IMG/VR virus record: IMGVR_UViG_3300035701_000043
Location: 1 to 53,235 of that record
Source: a virus
Length of the DNA stretch: 53,235 nucleotides
Direction: 5' to 3' (one strand)
Below are positions 43,455 through 51,863 of the stretch, piece after piece; within the stretch, counting starts at the first letter, position 1, and each line of letters opens with the position of its first letter. The notes under the pieces are model-generated. The model saw only the letters and a list, made by a program, of their open reading frames with translations. It was not told the DNA's origin and made no database searches. Position numbers and translations under genes: made by a program.

Positions 43455-43948
43455 GTTTGAGTGAGGGGAATAGGGAGAAGCTTGCGAAGCTTGAGGCGTT
43501 AGAGAAAAAGGACGAGGAAAGAGACGAGGCTGATTTGGCGGCGCAGATGAGCGTCAGGGAACGCCTCATGCGCCGGCTGAAGAGTAATACCGTCAAAATC
43601 CCGTTTCAGGACGACCTCGGCGAGTTCAACGTCGAGGCTCGGCTTCTGAGCCCCGACGAACAGAAAACCATCGGCGATTATAGAATTCAATTACTAAAGT
43701 TCAGGGAAGAATTACAAAAGGCACCCACGGACATCAAGGAATTGATAAAACTTGAGAAGCGCGGCGCCGAATTGGTGCAAAGCATCTACGAACTTGTCGC
43801 CGACATATGCATTGACAAAACACTCGACTTCCAATACTGGAAGGACGGGAAGGGTTTCAACATCGACGTCCCGATGAGGATCATAAACGACGTCTTGATC
43901 GCCAGTCAGCGCACGGAGGCTGACACCGCCAAGTTTCGCCCAAAGTAA
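43451..43948 (+). CDS. Tail assembly chaperone, first frame (165 aa)
   Basis: ATG at 43451 overlapping the previous stop. Charged N-terminus, then Val-Lys-Ile-Pro-Phe-Gln-Asp and Phe-Asn-Val-Glu-Ala-Arg-Leu-Leu-Ser-Pro-Asp-Glu, a helical core and a short C-terminal helix. This is the pattern of gpG-type chaperones (a 'v.vr.ls..e' strand, then helices). It sits two genes before the tape measure gene, as expected. A second frame at 43899-44111 probably extends it through frameshifting. Confidence 0.6.
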   Translation: MSLSEGNREKLAKLEALEKKDEERDEADLAAQMSVRERLMRRLKSNTVKIPFQDDLGEFNVEARLLSPDEQKTIGDYRIQLLKFREELQKAPTDIKELIKLEKRGAELVQSIYELVADICIDKTLDFQYWKDGKGFNIDVPMRIINDVLIASQRTEADTAKFRPK

Positions 43949-44111
43949 ATACGGCCAAGGATTCTTTCAGTTCCTCACCCACATCGGGAAGACGCCCGCC
44001 GAGTTTGGGGAACTTGAGCCGCTGGAACGTATTTTCTATGTTAACGGATGGAATCGATACATCGAGAATCTAAACAAAAATATGAGGGGGGGTAGCCATG
44101 CCAAGCGTTGA
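43899..44111 (+). CDS. Tail assembly chaperone, second frame (frameshift extension)
   Basis: Open frame without ATG, GTG or TTG near its upstream end. From about 43947 it encodes 54 protein-like residues (Gly-Phe-Phe-Gln-Phe-Leu-Thr-His-Ile-Gly-Lys-Thr-Pro ... Leu-Glu-Arg-Ile-Phe-Tyr-Val-Asn-Gly-Trp). The frame is +1 (equivalently -2) relative to the first chaperone frame. The crossing would occur near CGC-CCA-AAG-TAA at 43937-43948. It overlaps the next gene by 14 bases. This matches the gpG/gpGT arrangement in long-tailed phages, where a minor frameshift product recruits the tape measure protein. The shift direction and site are inferred. Confidence 0.6.
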   Translation, partial: SPVSARRLTPPSFAQSKYGQGFFQFLTHIGKTPAEFGELEPLERIFYVNGWNRYIENLNKNMRGGSHAKR

Positions 44112-44520
44112 GATCGTGGGGTTGAATAAATTAATGGCTAGGATAACCGAGCTGAACCAGAGCCTCGACCCCTCAGCCGAGGCGGGTTTGAAGGAGTTCG
44201 CCGAAGTTGTTCGAGACATGGCTAAGATATTCTGCCCCGTGGGAACGCCTCAATCAACGGGAATACCCGGGTACATAGGCGGAAGCCTCAGAACAAGCAT
44301 AAGGATTCAAGCATACGCTAAACCAAAAGCACATCTTCATAAGATAGGCGTCTCCGCCGGGGGATATATCACCAACCCAAACACGGGGCGGAAGGTAGAC
44401 TACGCCCGCTGGGTGGAACACGGAACCTCAAGAATGATGTCTAGACCATTTATGCGCCCGGCTTTGGATATGTGCAAGAAATCAATATTGAAGTTGATTA
44501 AAGGGGGCCTGAAGAAATAA
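44098..44520 (+). CDS. HK97 gp10-like tail completion protein (140 aa)
   Basis: Matches the gp10/tail-component family: N-terminal helix, Ile-Phe-Cys-Pro-Val-Gly-Thr-Pro-Gln-Ser (the 'APvdTG' turn), Gly-Gly-Ser-Leu-Arg-Thr-Ser-Ile, and Tyr-Ala-Arg-Trp-Val-Glu-His-Gly-Thr-Ser then Arg-Pro-Phe-Met-Arg-Pro-Ala. Usually found just after the adaptor; here it lies between the chaperones and the tape measure gene. Ends in a TAATG overlap with the latter. Confidence 0.8.
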   Translation: MPSVEIVGLNKLMARITELNQSLDPSAEAGLKEFAEVVRDMAKIFCPVGTPQSTGIPGYIGGSLRTSIRIQAYAKPKAHLHKIGVSAGGYITNPNTGRKVDYARWVEHGTSRMMSRPFMRPALDMCKKSILKLIKGGLKK

Positions 44521-47500
44521 TGTCTGAAGAGTATGCTCTATTAATTAAGGTCAGCACAGATGTTGAAAGAGCCATAAATGCATTAGATCAGACCTCTGCA
44601 GCAACTGCGAAATTAGGTAGTGAAAGCGATGTAGCGAAAGACAAAGTAGATGCCCTGAAAAAGAAGGTTGATGACTTCACGCCGTCGACCAGAGGACTGA
44701 TAACTGGGCTCAGTGGGGTGGCGACCGCTGCCTGGGGCCTCTATCAGGGATACGATAGACTGATCGACACCCAGGTCAGCGTCGACAAGGCGATGCTGTC
44801 AGCCAAGTCCACCGCCAACTCGGCTGAGGACGCTCAGACTCGTTATAACGCCGTGGTGGCGAAGTTCGGTGCTGCGTCGGACCAGGCTACGGCGGCGCTA
44901 AAGGACCTAGAAATCGCTCAGGAACGTGCAACCGTCGCGCAGGATCGAGCCGACATGGTGGCGGGGAACCTAAAGGAGAGTTATGTCGGCTTCGCGTTGA
45001 TGGTTATCCCCGCGTCGATAACGATGATCGACGGTCTCGGCAGGACTATGAAGAACCTCGGGATGGAGACAACCGTCAGTTCCGCCCTCGCTAGCGTCGC
45101 GGGCACGGCTTGGGGAGTTCTCACTGGGAAGATCGCGCTGACGACCGTGGCGACCGGCATAATGACCGCGGCCCAAGGAGCCCTGAATGCGATCATGGCC
45201 ATCAACCCGATATACCTCGTAATCATGGCCCTCGCCGCCCTAGCCATCGGTCTCAAATGGGCCTACGACAACGTGGAGCCCTTCAGGAACGCCGTGGACG
45301 CCCTCGGCAGGATTCTCGCGGATAGGCTCAAGCCGATCCTCGACATGATCGGTGGGGCGCTGCAGAAGGTGGGCGACTTCTGGAACTGGCTGACGGGGCA
45401 GACTAAGGCAGCGAACGCGGCTCAGACCAGGACGATTGAGGAAAACGCCCAGAAGCAACTCGCGGCTCTTGATGAGTGTTGGTCCATTACTGAGGCTTTA
45501 GCAGAGGACTCGTATAAGAAGCAGGTCGATCTTGCCGCCAAGGCGTGGCTGGATAAGCTGAATGTCGAGGCGACGGGCTTCGACAAGGTCATCGAGGAAT
45601 ACGGGAAGCACTACGACAAGCTCGAGACCGACATAAGCAGCGCCCTGGACGCCCAACTCGGGGACATAAAGAGCAGTTACGATGACCAGAAGAGCGCCAT
45701 CGAGGACGCCCTGGAAACCCAACTCGCCGCCGTCAACAATATCTACGATGATCAGACCCACGCCGTTAAGAACGCCCTAAACACCCAACTCGACGCCGTC
45801 AAAGACGCATTGAGCGCCCAACTTGACTCTGTCGACAAGGCGTACCAAGACCAGACCGATGCCATCAAGGAGAAACTAAGCACCGCCCTCGACACTATCA
45901 GAGACTCCTACCGGACTCAGACGGATGTGGTCAAAGCGGCCGCCGACGCCGAAATCAGGGCGACTCAGAACAAGTACGATAAACTCATCGAAGCCTCACA
46001 GATGGGTTTGGATACCGTCAAGGAGACCTACAAAAACCAGACGGACTCAATTAAGGCGGAATACGGTAAACAACTAGACGACACCGCGGCGTACTACAAC
46101 AAACTCATTGGCGTGGTCGAGGGCGGCCTTAGCGAGATCACCGGCGCGAGAAGAAAGGACCTCGACGAACTCGAACTCAACTTCCTGCTCCAGAAGGAGG
46201 CAGCCGACAACGCCTACGCCAGCGGTCAACTAACCAAGGAGCAGTACGAGAAGACCATCAGCGACCTCGAGAAGACCTACAACACCACGCGGAGCGCGAA
46301 GAGCCAGGACTACAGGATAAAGGAGTTGCAGTACGAGGAAGCTCATGCTGGTGAACTTGAGGCGCTCCAGGCCAAGAAGAAGGACGCCGTAACGAAGATC
46401 CAGGAAGAGGAGAACGCGAAACTCCGCTCGCTCGAGGAAGCCTACATGTCCTCGGAGAAGGCCGCAAAGGCGGAACTCGAGGCATTGAAGAAGGAGCAAA
46501 GCAATGCCCTCGTCAAGATCAAGGACGAGGAAAACGCCAAACTAAAGACCCTTGACGACTGGCAGTACGAGACCCAGAGGAGTATGAAGGCCGTCGCCGA
46601 CGCGCTTCTGGAGACAATGGAAACTCAGCACATCAGCGACGTAGAGACCCTCAAGAAGACAGCGGCAGATCAACTCGTGGCTCTGGAGACGGCGCACAAC
46701 ATCAAAATTGAGGCCCTGAAGAAGGCGGCTGCGGATCAGATCGCGGCCCTCGAAGCGAAGCAGGCCGCCGACGAGCAGCAGGCCAAGGGCGTCGCGAACG
46801 CCCAGATGAACCTACTGGAAGGCCGCCGCAAGACGGACATAGGGGCCATTAGGGCCGAGATGAAGGCGATGGAGGACAAGTTCCAAGCAGACCTCATCAA
46901 GCTGGAGGCGGATAAAGCCGCCGAGAGGAACGCCATCGTCGCCAAGGCCGAGGACGACAAGAAGGTCATCGAGGACAGGGGCCATGCGGACAGCCTCGCG
47001 GTGATGGACGCCTACCGCGAGAACGCGAGGATCAGGAACGAGGCGATGGCGACGAGCCTCGGCAATATCTGGAGCGGCATGGTCTCGGCGGCGCAGAACG
47101 CCTGGAACTGGATCTGCGGCATCTTCAGTCAGAGCGTCCCGTCGCCTACTTACCCTACTCCTCCAAGCCCGACTTACCCCGCGGTGCCCCAGGATGGGGG
47201 GTTAGACGGTGGAGTGGATGCGGCTGCGAGGTTGCAGGCGGCGGCGGAGGCGGCGGCGGATGCAGCGTGGGCCGCCACGAGGAGAACGCAGTCAGAAGCG
47301 GCGGCGAACGCGGCGGCACTAGCGGCGTATGCTGATGTATTGGCAACCAGCGCGGGCGGTCTAGCCGGCGGCGAGGCGGCGGCTCAGCACGGATTCGAGG
47401 GCCTCGTCACGAAACCTACACGGATTCTCGTCGGCGAGGCGGGGCGCGAGTGGGTCAGCGTCACCCCGATGGGAAGGGGCGGGGGAGGCGGAGGTGGGGC

Positions 47501-47603
47501 AGATCGCTCGATAACCTTCAACTTCACCATCCAGGGGAACGCAGATGAGGCGACCGCCCGCCTCGCGGCGGACCTGATCCTCCGACAATTAAGGAAGTAT
47601 TAA
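44520..47603 (+). CDS. Tape measure protein (1027 aa)
   Basis: N-terminal charged helix, then membrane-like segments near residues 155-170 and 205-250 (Met-Ala-Leu-Ala-Ala-Leu-Ala-Ile-Gly-Leu-Lys-Trp). Long coiled coil follows from about 300 to 850, with repeated Leu-Glu-Thr-Gln/Asp-Ala-Gln-Leu units spaced about 14-15 residues apart in 370-480. The C-terminus has an Ala-rich helix and His-Gly-Phe-Glu-Gly-Leu-Val-Thr-Lys-Pro-Thr-Arg-Ile-Leu-Val-Gly-Glu-Ala-Gly, the common end of tape measure proteins. By the usual rule of about 0.15 nm per residue the tail would be near 150 nm. It sets tail length and may enter the host membrane on infection. Confidence 0.9.
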   Translation: MSEEYALLIKVSTDVERAINALDQTSAATAKLGSESDVAKDKVDALKKKVDDFTPSTRGLITGLSGVATAAWGLYQGYDRLIDTQVSVDKAMLSAKSTANSAEDAQTRYNAVVAKFGAASDQATAALKDLEIAQERATVAQDRADMVAGNLKESYVGFALMVIPASITMIDGLGRTMKNLGMETTVSSALASVAGTAWGVLTGKIALTTVATGIMTAAQGALNAIMAINPIYLVIMALAALAIGLKWAYDNVEPFRNAVDALGRILADRLKPILDMIGGALQKVGDFWNWLTGQTKAANAAQTRTIEENAQKQLAALDECWSITEALAEDSYKKQVDLAAKAWLDKLNVEATGFDKVIEEYGKHYDKLETDISSALDAQLGDIKSSYDDQKSAIEDALETQLAAVNNIYDDQTHAVKNALNTQLDAVKDALSAQLDSVDKAYQDQTDAIKEKLSTALDTIRDSYRTQTDVVKAAADAEIRATQNKYDKLIEASQMGLDTVKETYKNQTDSIKAEYGKQLDDTAAYYNKLIGVVEGGLSEITGARRKDLDELELNFLLQKEAADNAYASGQLTKEQYEKTISDLEKTYNTTRSAKSQDYRIKELQYEEAHAGELEALQAKKKDAVTKIQEEENAKLRSLEEAYMSSEKAAKAELEALKKEQSNALVKIKDEENAKLKTLDDWQYETQRSMKAVADALLETMETQHISDVETLKKTAADQLVALETAHNIKIEALKKAAADQIAALEAKQAADEQQAKGVANAQMNLLEGRRKTDIGAIRAEMKAMEDKFQADLIKLEADKAAERNAIVAKAEDDKKVIEDRGHADSLAVMDAYRENARIRNEAMATSLGNIWSGMVSAAQNAWNWICGIFSQSVPSPTYPTPPSPTYPAVPQDGGLDGGVDAAARLQAAAEAAADAAWAATRRTQSEAAANAAALAAYADVLATSAGGLAGGEAAAQHGFEGLVTKPTRILVGEAGREWVSVTPMGRGGGGGGGADRSITFNFTIQGNADEATARLAADLILRQLRKY

Positions 47604-47605
47604 AC

Positions 47606-49261
47606 ATGTGGTACGCCAAGGTTCAGGTCACCGATCTAAGTAGCGTGGTTCACGACATCAGCCCCGGCATTCTTGGGTCTGGGGACGCCCTCAAAGTGAG
47701 CCTCGAAAACGGGGTGGCAGATGACTTCACCTTCTCGCTGGAGGACTACGACGGAACGAAGAGAACCTGGCTAGAGCGAGGGTGTATCGTGGAGATATTC
47801 ATCGACACATTCAAGCCGCCGACGACCCGGCGCCTCTACGGTATGGTGGAGGAGGTGAGGGAGACGTGGCCCCTGCCGGCTACCATAGTTGTCGAGGTTA
47901 CGGGCCGCGACGTGTTCCATATCTACTTGGACCGGAAGGTCACGGAGACCTACCTGAACAAGGAGGTAAGCCTGATCGTCGCGGACCTGTTGACGAAATA
48001 CGCGCCGACAGTGAACCAGTTCGACATCGATGTCACGACGACGACCCTCGACGACGCCCGGTTCCCATATAGGAGCCTCAGCGAAGTCCTAGACTACCTA
48101 ACCACTGTAAGCGGCTTCACATATCGCTGTATTTGGCCTGACTTCTATTGGAAGGCCGCGAAGACGGAGGACTCGGGCGTCACCTACGACCAAACCGATC
48201 TCTCCCCGGGCGCCGAGAAGCTGTCGAGCCTGTACTCCATCAAGAACCGGGTCTACGTCCTCGGCGGCTACTACTACGAGGTAGACAAGGAGCAGTTGGT
48301 CCACACCGCTGCAGTAAACACAAAGGACTACTGGTACGCCCAGAGCTTCACGCCCCAGAGATCCGACCTGGATCAGATCAGCCTATACCTCAAGCGGACG
48401 CTGAACCCGGCTAACCTTGAGGGGGAGATACGTACAGACAGCGCGGGTCCGGATGCGAAGGTCGCCACGTTCAGTATCGATAAGGACTTCGTGGAGACCG
48501 CGGCAAGCTGGAGGCCCACCCGGATCGAGGCGACGCTCCTCATCGGCGTGAAGTACTGGATCGTCCTTCAGGTAGTCGGCGACGTAACTGATTACTATGA
48601 GTGGTACCATGATAATCTAGCGGCGGGTGAGAACGCCTACAGCGTCGACGGCTTAGCCTGGACCGTGCAGGCTGCGAGCTACCAGATGGCCTACAAGACG
48701 CATTACAAGGTCCCCGTTCTCGCCGCGAAGCAGAACTACGCCTCAAGCGGAGACTACATGTGGCGGGAATATGTCCACAGGGACGAAGCGATAGTGACTG
48801 GGGAAGCGGCGCGAGCGACGGCTCAGGCGCTTCTAGATGAGATGGTGGACGAAACCCCGAACATCAAGAATCTAGAAACAGTGAATCAGGCCGTCGTCCC
48901 CGACCGCGGCAAGCTGGTGACGATAACTCTTGCGCCCCTTGGAATCACCGCGGTGCAATACGTGGTACAGACGGTATCCTTCAGCTTCCCCGGGGGGCAG
49001 GACGGCGTCGTGTTCATGGACGTCGGCCTCGGTAGGTCGGCGGAGGAGCTCGCCGAGTGGCTGAACAGGCTGCGCCTAGACATCGACCGCACCAAAATAG
49101 GTTCATTCGGCGTAGACATGGGCCTCGTCAACCTAGTTGAGGCAGTGGGGCCGGACACGGCGACGGCCCTAGACGCAGTCGTGGCGACGGAGTTGGCCAG
49201 CGGCTCATTCAAGATTGAGGCCGCAAATATAGCAAAAATTGCCTTCAGTGATGTGGCGTGA
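47606..49261 (+). CDS. Baseplate hub / tail tip protein (551 aa)
   Basis: Begins Met-Trp-Tyr-Ala-Lys-Val-Gln-Val-Thr. It contains Asp-Phe-Thr-Phe-Ser-Leu-Glu-Asp-Tyr-Asp (hub barrel), Val-Glu-Ile-Phe-Ile-Asp, Val-Val-Glu-Val-Thr-Gly-Arg-Asp, and Ile-Val-Ala-Asp-Leu-Leu-Thr-Lys-Tyr-Ala. These belong to the gp27/gpD-like hub domain found after tape measure genes. A jelly-roll-like insertion (residues 240-370) may be carbohydrate-binding. The C-terminal helix probably trimerises. Confidence 0.75.
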   Translation: MWYAKVQVTDLSSVVHDISPGILGSGDALKVSLENGVADDFTFSLEDYDGTKRTWLERGCIVEIFIDTFKPPTTRRLYGMVEEVRETWPLPATIVVEVTGRDVFHIYLDRKVTETYLNKEVSLIVADLLTKYAPTVNQFDIDVTTTTLDDARFPYRSLSEVLDYLTTVSGFTYRCIWPDFYWKAAKTEDSGVTYDQTDLSPGAEKLSSLYSIKNRVYVLGGYYYEVDKEQLVHTAAVNTKDYWYAQSFTPQRSDLDQISLYLKRTLNPANLEGEIRTDSAGPDAKVATFSIDKDFVETAASWRPTRIEATLLIGVKYWIVLQVVGDVTDYYEWYHDNLAAGENAYSVDGLAWTVQAASYQMAYKTHYKVPVLAAKQNYASSGDYMWREYVHRDEAIVTGEAARATAQALLDEMVDETPNIKNLETVNQAVVPDRGKLVTITLAPLGITAVQYVVQTVSFSFPGGQDGVVFMDVGLGRSAEELAEWLNRLRLDIDRTKIGSFGVDMGLVNLVEAVGPDTATALDAVVATELASGSFKIEAANIAKIAFSDVA

Positions 49262-49262
49262 T

Positions 49263-49715
49263 ATGAAACTAAAAGATGAAGTACGAGTAAAGGGCCGCTG
49301 CCGGCTCACCATCAGGGACGCGGAGACGGGTGAAATCCTCGAACAGATGCCCTGGAGGAACAACCTCGTCACGGACGACGGGGAGGAACTCTACGCCAAA
49401 TTGATGAAGGGCGACGCCCTCGACCCATGCGGGTACTGTGCGGTGGGTTCCGGCTTCACGCCGGCGGCCGAGGGTGACTCGGCGATGGAGGCCGAGATAG
49501 GCCGCCTCGTGGTCACGAACATCTCCATAACCGGCTCCGCGGTCACATATGACACCTTCTTCGGAGCGGCCGACTGCAATGGAACGTGGTGGGAGATAGG
49601 AATGCTGACTTTGGCAGTGGGGGGTGTCCTCGTCGCCCGAACCGTGTTGGGCGCCTCAAAGACAAAAAACGCCACAAAAACTGTGACAGTGAGCTATGAA
49701 CTTTCAGTGACTTGA
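49263..49715 (+). CDS. Tail tip / fibre-base protein (150 aa)
   Basis: ATG at 49263 follows the previous stop by one base. It has Leu-Thr-Ile-Arg-Asp-Ala-Glu-Thr-Gly-Glu, Trp-Arg-Asn-Asn-Leu-Val-Thr-Asp-Asp-Gly (the 'NlvtdaG' element of phage fibre N-termini) and a Gly/Thr-rich beta end with Trp-Glu-Ile-Gly. Proteins with this element attach fibres or are short fibres themselves. Confidence 0.6.
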   Translation: MKLKDEVRVKGRCRLTIRDAETGEILEQMPWRNNLVTDDGEELYAKLMKGDALDPCGYCAVGSGFTPAAEGDSAMEAEIGRLVVTNISITGSAVTYDTFFGAADCNGTWWEIGMLTLAVGGVLVARTVLGASKTKNATKTVTVSYELSVT

Positions 49716-49744
49716 TTAAATTAAAATGAAGGAGGAGAAGTGAA

Positions 49745-50341
49745 ATGGTTGGAGAAGGACTTTGGATCGTCGCTGATATTCTGACAGCGGATCGCATGAA
49801 TATGAAGACTCTGTACATCGGTGCGGCGGCGCCGGGCACCACTTATGCGGGGATGCTCTGGTTCGACACCGATGACGACAAGCTTTACCAGCGGAACGCG
49901 GCGGATGACGCTTGGATAGAACGTACCGGCGAACTAGATTCATCTCTCGGCGTAGATGACACGGGAAGCGGTATAATCACCGTCGACACCGTGGGCGAAA
50001 ACGTCTCGGCGGGGGAGGTGCTCTTCATGGAGAGCGACGGCAAATACTGGAAGGCGGACGCGGACACGGCGGCGAAGATGCCCGCGACGGTGATGGCCAT
50101 GGGGACTATACTGGCCGACGCCGCCGGAAAACTCCTACATGTGGGGTACTTCAGGCATGATGCCTGGGCGTGGGTGCTGGGCGCGGGGGCGGTTAATCTC
50201 CTCTTCGCGTCCGTCACCCCCGGGGCGATGAGCCAAACATCTCCCGTGGGGTCGGGTGATCAGGTGCAGGTCTGCGGATATGTGGTGACTGCCGACATAG
50301 TGTTCTTCAATCCAAGCTACGTGGTGACGGAGTTGATCTGA
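49745..50341 (+). CDS. Tail fibre-like protein (198 aa)
   Basis: Leu-Tyr-Ile-Gly-Ala-Ala-Ala-Pro-Gly-Thr-Thr-Tyr-Ala-Gly-Met-Leu-Trp-Phe-Asp-Thr-Asp-Asp-Asp-Lys is the common 'GdlWfDTdtn+l' fibre motif. A Gly/Val/Ala-rich beta region follows. It overlaps the next gene by one base (TGATG). Likely part of a receptor-binding fibre. Confidence 0.65.
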   Translation: MVGEGLWIVADILTADRMNMKTLYIGAAAPGTTYAGMLWFDTDDDKLYQRNAADDAWIERTGELDSSLGVDDTGSGIITVDTVGENVSAGEVLFMESDGKYWKADADTAAKMPATVMAMGTILADAAGKLLHVGYFRHDAWAWVLGAGAVNLLFASVTPGAMSQTSPVGSGDQVQVCGYVVTADIVFFNPSYVVTELI

Positions 50342-51123
50342 TGGGGATTGCGAAGATAGCTGGGAAGAATATAGATGACCTGTCGAAGTTGATGGGGAAG
50401 GACATCATCTCTGAGGGCACCGCCGCCGTGGGGGATGTTAAGGACCCCGAGACCTTCTATGCGGGCAGTACCGCGTTGAAGACGGGAACTATGCCCACGG
50501 TGGCCGTTGCCCCTGCTAGTAGCGCGTATCCTGCAGGTTATCACGCGGGGGATGTGGGCGGCCTCCCGGCGATCGATGCCGACCTCGCGACGGCGAACAT
50601 CAAGAGCGGCGCCACGATATTCAACGTGGCGGGGGCGGCCACCGTTCAGGATATAGCGGACGGCGACTTGACGGTGGCGGAGGCCCTAACGGGTAAGAAA
50701 TTCTACGCGGTCACCGGCGGCGTGAAGACGGGTACCGCGGCCCTAGCTGAAAACGCAAACGCCGAAAACACTTGGATAGGCACCGCGTCAACGGATATTA
50801 TTTATCCTAAATATGATTCGGTGGCTCTTAACGCAACGATTTTGTCTGGAAGCATCACCACAACCAAGAGAACAATGATTGTAGTAGTAGCAGTTATTGT
50901 ACACCCATACCCATTAGGAAGTGGTCAAATTCAGAGGGGCGGCGTTGATAAAACCATTGAAGAAACGATAAGTGCTGTAAACAACAGTCGTTATTCTATG
51001 CATTTATTATATGCTACTGAGGTGCTTGATGCCGGAACATATCAATATGATTTAGTAAATACATGGATGAACAACCTGCCTGCTCATTTGGCCGGCTTAA
51101 AAATTATTGCAGTAAACTTCTAA
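50341..51123 (+). CDS. Tail fibre / adhesin protein (260 aa)
   Basis: Repetitive beta-rich N-terminal two-thirds: Ser-Gly-Ala-Thr-Ile-Phe-Asn-Val-Ala-Gly and Tyr-Ala-Val-Thr-Gly-Gly-Val-Lys-Thr-Gly-Thr, the 'I+sGvtIfGv.G' rungs often seen in fibre shafts. The last 90 residues are a different, AT-rich segment (from about 50790) that looks like a swapped receptor-binding tip. Confidence 0.65.
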   Translation: MGIAKIAGKNIDDLSKLMGKDIISEGTAAVGDVKDPETFYAGSTALKTGTMPTVAVAPASSAYPAGYHAGDVGGLPAIDADLATANIKSGATIFNVAGAATVQDIADGDLTVAEALTGKKFYAVTGGVKTGTAALAENANAENTWIGTASTDIIYPKYDSVALNATILSGSITTTKRTMIVVVAVIVHPYPLGSGQIQRGGVDKTIEETISAVNNSRYSMHLLYATEVLDAGTYQYDLVNTWMNNLPAHLAGLKIIAVNF

Positions 51124-51137
51124 TGGAGAGAAAAAAA

Positions 51138-51809
51138 ATGTGGTATCTCCTACACGCCAAGTGTAAGCCCATCGAGTGGGCGAAGGCCGAGTTCCGCTGG
51201 CTCAAACCCGCGAAGGTGAGGGACAGCCAGTTCGGGGACGGCTACTTCAGCCTCCAGCTCAACACCATCTCACCCGAGAAGGCGTGGGTCCAGCAGAACT
51301 GCCTCCAAGTCACATCGGGGCAGGGCGTCTTCAAGCGGCTGATCTGGAACAGGACCCTCAGCATGAGGCCGACGGCGAACTACCAGACCACGGAGCTCCC
51401 CGAGGAACTCACCGAGCGGATCAAGGGCTTCGGGGAGAGGCCCTTCCAACAGGTCAACCTCGCCCTCATGGGGGACAGCATAACCATAGAAATCTTCGAC
51501 TGGCCCGAACTCATATTCAGGGACAGTCTCCCCTTCACCACCGAGCCCATCACCGCCATACAGGCGGTCGTGACGGGATACGGCAACTACAGCAAGGCCG
51601 CCTTCGAGGAGGCGGAGTTTATCATCACCGTGGAGGCGCCCGTGCCACTCTTCGCCCAGAGGATCGACCCGAAGGCGCTGGACTTCAACGCCCTGAAATG
51701 CGGGGTGCTGAGCCTCGTGGGCGCGACGTGGGAATCCTCAAACATGGGGCAGGAACTCTCGACGGGCGACAACTGCCCCGCCATCGGCATAAAGACGCTC
51801 CCAACCTAA
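51138..51809 (+). CDS. Virion protein of tail-fibre locus (223 aa)
   Basis: Starts Met-Trp-Tyr-Leu-Leu-His-Ala-Lys at 51138 with GGAGAG upstream; an ATG at 51123 overlapping the previous stop would add five residues. Beta-rich with Ile-Glu-Ile-Phe-Asp-Trp-Pro-Glu and Phe-Ile-Ile-Thr-Val-Glu-Ala-Pro-Val-Pro. Not recognised; position suggests a tail tip, chaperone or receptor-binding component. Last gene of the late region. Confidence 0.55.
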   Translation: MWYLLHAKCKPIEWAKAEFRWLKPAKVRDSQFGDGYFSLQLNTISPEKAWVQQNCLQVTSGQGVFKRLIWNRTLSMRPTANYQTTELPEELTERIKGFGERPFQQVNLALMGDSITIEIFDWPELIFRDSLPFTTEPITAIQAVVTGYGNYSKAAFEEAEFIITVEAPVPLFAQRIDPKALDFNALKCGVLSLVGATWESSNMGQELSTGDNCPAIGIKTLPT

Positions 51810-51863
51810 ATTCTATAGTAATTCCTCCCAGTCAAGCATATAACCCTAGGGGGTTCCTTGAAT

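Noticed and set aside
45498-46969. Several minus-strand frames opposite the tape measure gene
   Set aside because: Complementary to the coiled-coil repeat codons; Leu/Val-rich mirror products.
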